Source: CAVYYW01 sp963772845
GTDB lineage: Bacteria; Bacillota; Bacilli; Bacillales; Sporolactobacillaceae
Reading direction: 5' to 3'
Length of the DNA stretch: 24,706 bases
NCBI GenBank assembly: GCA_963772845.1
Contig: CAVYYW010000039.1
Span: 1 to 24,706, forward strand
In this document: positions 22,172 through 24,706 of the stretch, piece by piece
Position numbering within the stretch: the first letter of the stretch is position 1
Layout: each line of letters begins with the position of its first letter
Translations under genes and position numbers: made by a program
Notes under the pieces: generated by a model
Database searches by the model: none
What the model saw: only the letters and a program-made list of their open reading frames with translations
Told to the model about the DNA's origin: nothing

Positions 22172-22891
22172 GAATGGTCTATATCTTTGTACTAGTCATA
22201 ATCCTTTTAACCGCCTGCAGCTCTGCTCCAAAGTCGAAAGCAGAGCCCGCATCAACACCGATGAAAGCAGCCAAGACATTTGTTCAAGCGCTCACCACCA
22301 AAGACGAAGCTCTTTTAAATACAGTTATCTATCATACAGAAAGCATGCCGGCCAGTGAAATTATGAACATCGCAAAAATGCGTAAGATCACAGGGATGAA
22401 GCAGTCAAATTTTACATTTAGCAAGGATCCTAAGATAAAGATACCGTTATAGTGAGTTTCAAAGCTTCAGGGTAAGCTGGATAAATGGCGATTAGTTTTC
22501 GTGAAGAATGATAATGGCAATAGGAATTATCAGTATGATGGGAATTTGTCAGGGACTTATGGCGAACTCTACTTTGGAGGCAAAACAAAAAGCATCTAAA
22601 TCGTTAATAAATTTTAATGCGGATTTATTAGACAATTTATCTGAAGATAGGCCAGCTGGCGGCGGTTATGGTCATGCCACAGAAAAGGAGTATGTGCTTT
22701 ATTACGGTATAAATAAAAAAAAGTTAAACGATTTTAATATCTCCCAAGATGGAAAACTATGGAGAAAATGATCAAGTAAAAGTTTCATTCACAGATAAAA
22801 ATAAACAAACGCAAATATGTTTTTTCATATTAGTAAGGGAAAAGACGGTTATTACGTCCAAGGGTTTAGTACAGATGATCCGAGAAAATAA
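22168..22891 (+). pseudogene. Decayed lipoprotein gene, copy B
   Basis: This copy has the best-preserved start: ATG 22168, RBS AGAGGGG and an intact signal peptide with lipobox LTAC (MRMVYIFVLVIILLTAC). A 94-residue N-terminal piece reads through STPMKAAKTFVQALTTKDEALLNTVIYHTES...KDP. The frame is then lost near 22433 (a base missing beside GATCCTAAG), with further shifts and stops around 22450-22560. The second domain survives in pieces (LMANSTLEAKQKASKSLINFNADLLDN, NKKKLNDFNISQDGK, VKVSFTDKNKQT, SKGKDGYYVQGF) and ends at TAA 22889-22891. A truncated lipoprotein could still be made. Function unknown. Confidence 0.8.
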
Positions 22892-22904
22892 TAGGAGGGC
22901 TATT

Positions 22905-23290
22905 ATGAAAAAGCTAATGATCTTTATTATATGTCTATGTTTCCTGCTATCTGCCTGCAGTTGGCTCCAAAGTCAAAGCAGAGCCCGTATCAACGCCTAT
23001 GAAGTCAGCCAAGACATTTGTTAAGGCACTAACCTCCGGAAACGAAGCGCTGTTAAAGACCGTGATCTATCACTCACAAAGCATGCCTTCCAACGAAATC
23101 ATGAAAATCGCAAAAATGCGCAAAATCATCGGGATGAAGCAATCGGCCCTTGCATTTAAAATGGCTGGCTCTCTAGAGGGAAATTCAAAAAATAGTAATT
23201 ATCAGAATGATGGGGTCTTATCTGGTTCGCTTATCTACCAAAGGTGAAGACGGTTATACTTCTGCAAATAAATTATTGAATATGAGGTGA
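22905..23290 (+). pseudogene. Decayed lipoprotein gene, copy C (internally deleted)
   Basis: RBS AGGAGGG and ATG 22905 begin an intact signal peptide with lipobox LSAC (MKKLMIFIICLCFLLSAC). The frame breaks soon after (SWLQSQSRARINAYE...), and the mature sequence resumes in another frame at 22999 as MKSAKTFVKALTSGNEALLKTVIYHSQS. About 400 bp found in copies A and B are missing. KQSALAFK joins MAGSLEGNSKNSNYQNDGVLSGS and then KGEDGYTS, the tail motif. It ends at TGA 23288-23290, just before copy D. At least one frameshift and an internal deletion make it nonfunctional. Confidence 0.8.
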
Positions 23291-23297
23291 AAATACG

Positions 23298-24663
23298 ATT
23301 AAGACATATAAAAATTTACTCCTTATATTGTTAAGTGTCATTTGTATATCAGGTTGCACAAACTCATTAAAAAGCAAAAAATGTTCACCCTCATACACCA
23401 ATGAAAGCGGCTAAAGATTTTGTGGAAGCGTTGATATCAGAAAACATAGCTGAACTTAATCAGGTGGTCTACCCATCTCAAAGTATGCCGCTTGATAAAA
23501 TTATGACCATCGCGAAGGTGCGTAAAATAAATCAGATGAAGCCGGAAAACTTTACATACAAAACAGATTCAAAAGACAATGCAACGATCTTCGTTTCTTT
23601 TAAAGATGAACATGGGGTTAGATGTGGAAATTGGCTTTCCTAAGTAATTCTCAAGGGGTATACCAATACGCTGGTTATTTATCGGGGACTTTGCTTGCAA
23701 ATAGTACATACTCCGAAGCTATAAAAAGCTATGCTGAAATCCTTATCCATTCCGCTGATAAGGATTGGTTTAACGATTTTGGAGCTTTGAAAGGTCCCAG
23801 ACCAGAACCTTCGCCTGAGTGTATCTATTGTTCAAAAATATAAGTTAAACAAAAAAAACATCAGTGACTTCTCCATTGGGAAAAAAGTATTTATTTATCC
23901 TGAGGGAGCGAGGGGTTCCCTTCAATTTAAAGATAACAAATCAAAAAGTCATGAAATGTTTTATGAATTTGAGAAGGAAGAAGACGGGTATTATTATGAT
24001 GGCGCCTGGGGAAGCGACCCTAAAACTGATATAGCCATTTATATGGTTGAGGAACCAATTCAGGCAAATATGAAATTTATGGATGCACTATATAAAGGGA
24101 TTATTCAGCCTTCTCAGCTTGTACAGTCGGAGTTTGCCAGTAATATAATGTCAATTGCAGAGGAGCGTAAAATTACCAGAATGAAATGGGGATATGACTA
24201 TGATCCTGATCCAAAGAGACCTGGAGCTGTACGTGTCAGTTTTAAGTCTCCAACAGGGGAAGGGACAGATGTCTTTGAATTTGTTTATCGGAAAAATAAA
24301 GACGGGCTTGAACAATTTGATGCAAGTGTTTCAGGAACACTTTTAGATAATATGACCCCAATGAAAGTGGCAACAAGCTATATTAATGCTTTGATTGATA
24401 AGGACAATGCCTATTCACTGAAGAACTCGGTGTTCCGTCCAAAAGGCAGGATATTAAAAGTGAAGAAGTATTAAACTGATTGATAAATATAAAATACAAA
24501 ATAGGAAACAAAAAGAATTCACCATCAAACAACATAACAATCAAATGAACATTCAATTCAAGGATTCACAAGGGGCCGTTCATTCGATTAGCTGACCATA
24601 GAAAAGTGGGTAGATGGTTACTACATTAGAAAGAGAACTTCCGTTAGGAGACAGGCATGTTAA
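23298..24663 (+). pseudogene. Decayed double-length lipoprotein gene, copy D
   Basis: A lipoprotein signal with lipobox SGC (KTYKNLLLILLSVICISGC) follows a GAGGTG RBS, but its first codon is ATT (23298), so the start seems mutated. A frameshift near 23395 leads into TPMKAAKDFVEALISENIAELNQVVY (from 23401). Another at about 23625-23640 leads to YAGYLSGTLLANSTYSEA, and one near 23820 to NKKNISDFSIGKKV. The long frame to 24474 then contains a second module (IMSIAEERKITRMKW...VSFKSPTGEG...SGTLLDNMTPMKVATSYINAL). The gene breaks again and ends EKWVDGYYIRKR...TAA at 24661-24663. The two modules in one gene suggest fusion of two tandem copies. Confidence 0.75.
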
Positions 24664-24706
24664 AAATAATTGGAAGTTAGTTTGTTTTTATGTCAATATC
24701 TTTAAC

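Noticed and set aside
21442..24663. Phase-variable lipoprotein genes switched by slipped-strand repeats
   Set aside because: The frame breaks are not at long homopolymers or short tandem repeats, each copy has several independent lesions, and one has a large deletion. This fits decay, not switching.

Overview
The window looks like the chromosome of a low-GC, Gram-positive member of the Bacillaceae. Ribosome binding sites are strong (AGGAGG-like), TTG and GTG starts are frequent, intrinsic terminators are common, and several genes match loci known from Bacillus (the yrkD-J sulfur locus, YknXYZ/MacAB-type ABC exporters, EfeU/YwbL-type iron permease, UgtP-like glycosyltransferase). I assign no species.

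Layout. 1-245: degenerate intergenic repeat. 297-1849: cupin protein (minus), then a GNAT acetyltransferase overlapping a DUF402 protein. 2020-5735: a three-gene exporter operon (membrane fusion protein, ATPase, MacB-like permease) facing a small PepSY-type membrane protein. Both promoter regions carry the same TTAAT-N6-TTAAGA box, so they are probably co-regulated. 5791-6422: Nudix hydrolase converging on a two-helix membrane protein.

6494-13951: the centrepiece, a persulfide/polysulfide regulon. It holds a CstR-type CsoR-family repressor (Cys31, Cys60, no copper-ligand His) and ATACC(C)-N4-6-GGGTAT operators in or near its promoters. The products are a membrane-anchored rhodanese, a SAM methyltransferase, a DUF302 protein, a DsrE-like protein, a free rhodanese, a TusA-rhodanese fusion, a rhodanese-metallo-beta-lactamase fusion, TusA, a TauE/SafE permease and a CstB-like persulfide dioxygenase-sulfurtransferase. 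They would oxidise, relay and export sulfane sulfur. No sulfide:quinone reductase gene is in the window. A 240-bp intergenic repeat splits the operon.

13952-14338: a 21-bp tandem array plus palindromes. 14364-16983: MFS transporter divergent from a glycolipid-type glycosyltransferase, a pairing reminiscent of LtaA/YpfP. 17054-17890: a threonyl-tRNA synthetase remnant lacking its N-terminal half. 18005-19486: GNAT and NERD-domain proteins. 19484-20150: a second 21-bp array, then about three copies of a hairpin-rich 186-bp unit. 20181-21216: Fur-box-controlled FTR1 iron permease.

21442-24663: a graveyard of tandemly duplicated lipoprotein genes (four copies, the last double length), all broken by frameshifts, a deletion or a lost start codon. 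The modules look internally repeated and possibly NTF2-like. This array and the sulfur regulon are the most unusual parts of the window.
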